Source of the DNA: Syntrophomonadaceae bacterium
Lineage (GTDB): Bacteria > Bacillota > Syntrophomonadia > Syntrophomonadales > Syntrophomonadaceae
Direction: 5' to 3'
Assembly: GCA_012729835.1 (NCBI GenBank)
Contig: JAAYCK010000101.1
Location: 1 to 41,666, forward strand
Length of the DNA: 41,666 nt
Each line of letters begins with the position of its first letter. The first letter of the stretch is position 1. A model generated the notes under the pieces. That model did no database searches. It worked only from the letters and a program-made list of their open reading frames with translations, and was not told the DNA's origin. Below, piece after piece: positions 41,398 through 41,666 of the stretch. The position numbers and the translations under genes are program-made.

Positions 41398-41666
41398 AGT
41401 CGTTTTATACGTCCATTCCAATAATCCAGCATTATGGGCAGATATTAATGAAAATTATGTCGAATTTGGTCAGAAGGAAAAGAGTCTATATTATCCGAAA
41501 TATATAATAATTTGCCATTTGGGGGTAGTCCTTATGAATAGAGACTTTTGCATAATTCAAAAATAACGCTTTAAAAAGGGTAACCAAATCTATCTACCGC
41601 AAATAGCAATACAGTTATTACCATATTAGCACAGTCGTAATGGTCAAATTATGATGGTTGCTAAAA
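41398..41666. other. Gene-poor end of window
   Basis: No convincing gene. One plus-strand frame is open from 41399 to a TAA at 41566 (includes ALWADINENYVEFGQKEKS) but has no start codon with a ribosome site. It may be a gene remnant. GAGACTTTTGCATAATTC near 41540 resembles ends of some insertion elements, but no second end or transposase is seen. Confidence 0.3.

Noticed and set aside
1-41666. CRISPR array
   Set aside because: The recurring ACACAGATT units are irregularly spaced and occur as facing arms, with no constant-length spacers and no cas genes.

Overview
The window looks like chromosome from an anaerobic, butyrate-oxidising Firmicute of the Syntrophomonas type. Two sets of short-chain beta-oxidation genes (CoA-transferase, thiolase, 3-hydroxybutyryl-CoA dehydrogenase, crotonase) lie beside a standard low-GC Gram-positive housekeeping backbone (dnaE-pfkA-pyk, polA-mutM-ytaF-coaE, TRAP/mtrB, an ECF sigma/anti-sigma pair). 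The genus is an inference from gene content and order.

Layout. 1-4.3 kb, minus strand: operon crt-hbd-thiolase-CoA transferase (last gene cut by the window edge). It is preceded by a 21-codon leader ORF whose stop overlaps the crt start and by a good sigma-54 promoter. 5.1-9.0 kb: a membrane-anchored coiled-coil protein with a HEPN-like C-terminal motif, a rhomboid protease and an unrecognised helical protein. 9.2-17 kb, plus strand: YbaK deacylase, DnaE, TRAP, a phosphofructokinase with altered active-site motifs, and pyruvate kinase. 17.3-21.9 kb, minus strand: a second crt-hbd pair behind a second sigma-54 promoter, the sigma-54 activator that probably controls it, a membrane-anchored peptidoglycan-binding-like protein and a Mop-type molybdate/tungstate-binding protein. 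22.3-28.3 kb, plus strand: an eight-gene operon matching the computationally named Sao system (selenocysteine-assisted organometal handling), here with cysteine throughout. 28.6-31 kb: a Phd/RelE-type toxin-antitoxin pair, a tRNA-Leu and an SDR dehydrogenase. 31.2-41 kb: ECF sigma factor and anti-sigma factor, DNA polymerase I, a small Cys-rich protein, MutM, YtaF, CoaE, a lytic transglycosylase, an oligopeptide-type binding protein and a second tRNA-Leu. The last 0.6 kb has no convincing gene.

How it works together. The beta-oxidation genes would convert butyryl-CoA to acetyl-CoA, and both sets appear to be under sigma-54 control. The Sao-like operon is the most unusual system: an ABC importer with two binding proteins, a separate permease, a thioredoxin-like protein, a DsrE-like protein and a lipoprotein ending in Cys-Cys, most of them carrying close cysteine pairs suited to binding a soft metal or organometal.

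Many intergenic gaps are filled by composite repeats. Outer arms made of tandem ACACAGATT-type or ACGCAGATT-type units face each other and often enclose a second, unrelated palindrome. At least seven such loci occur, always between genes.
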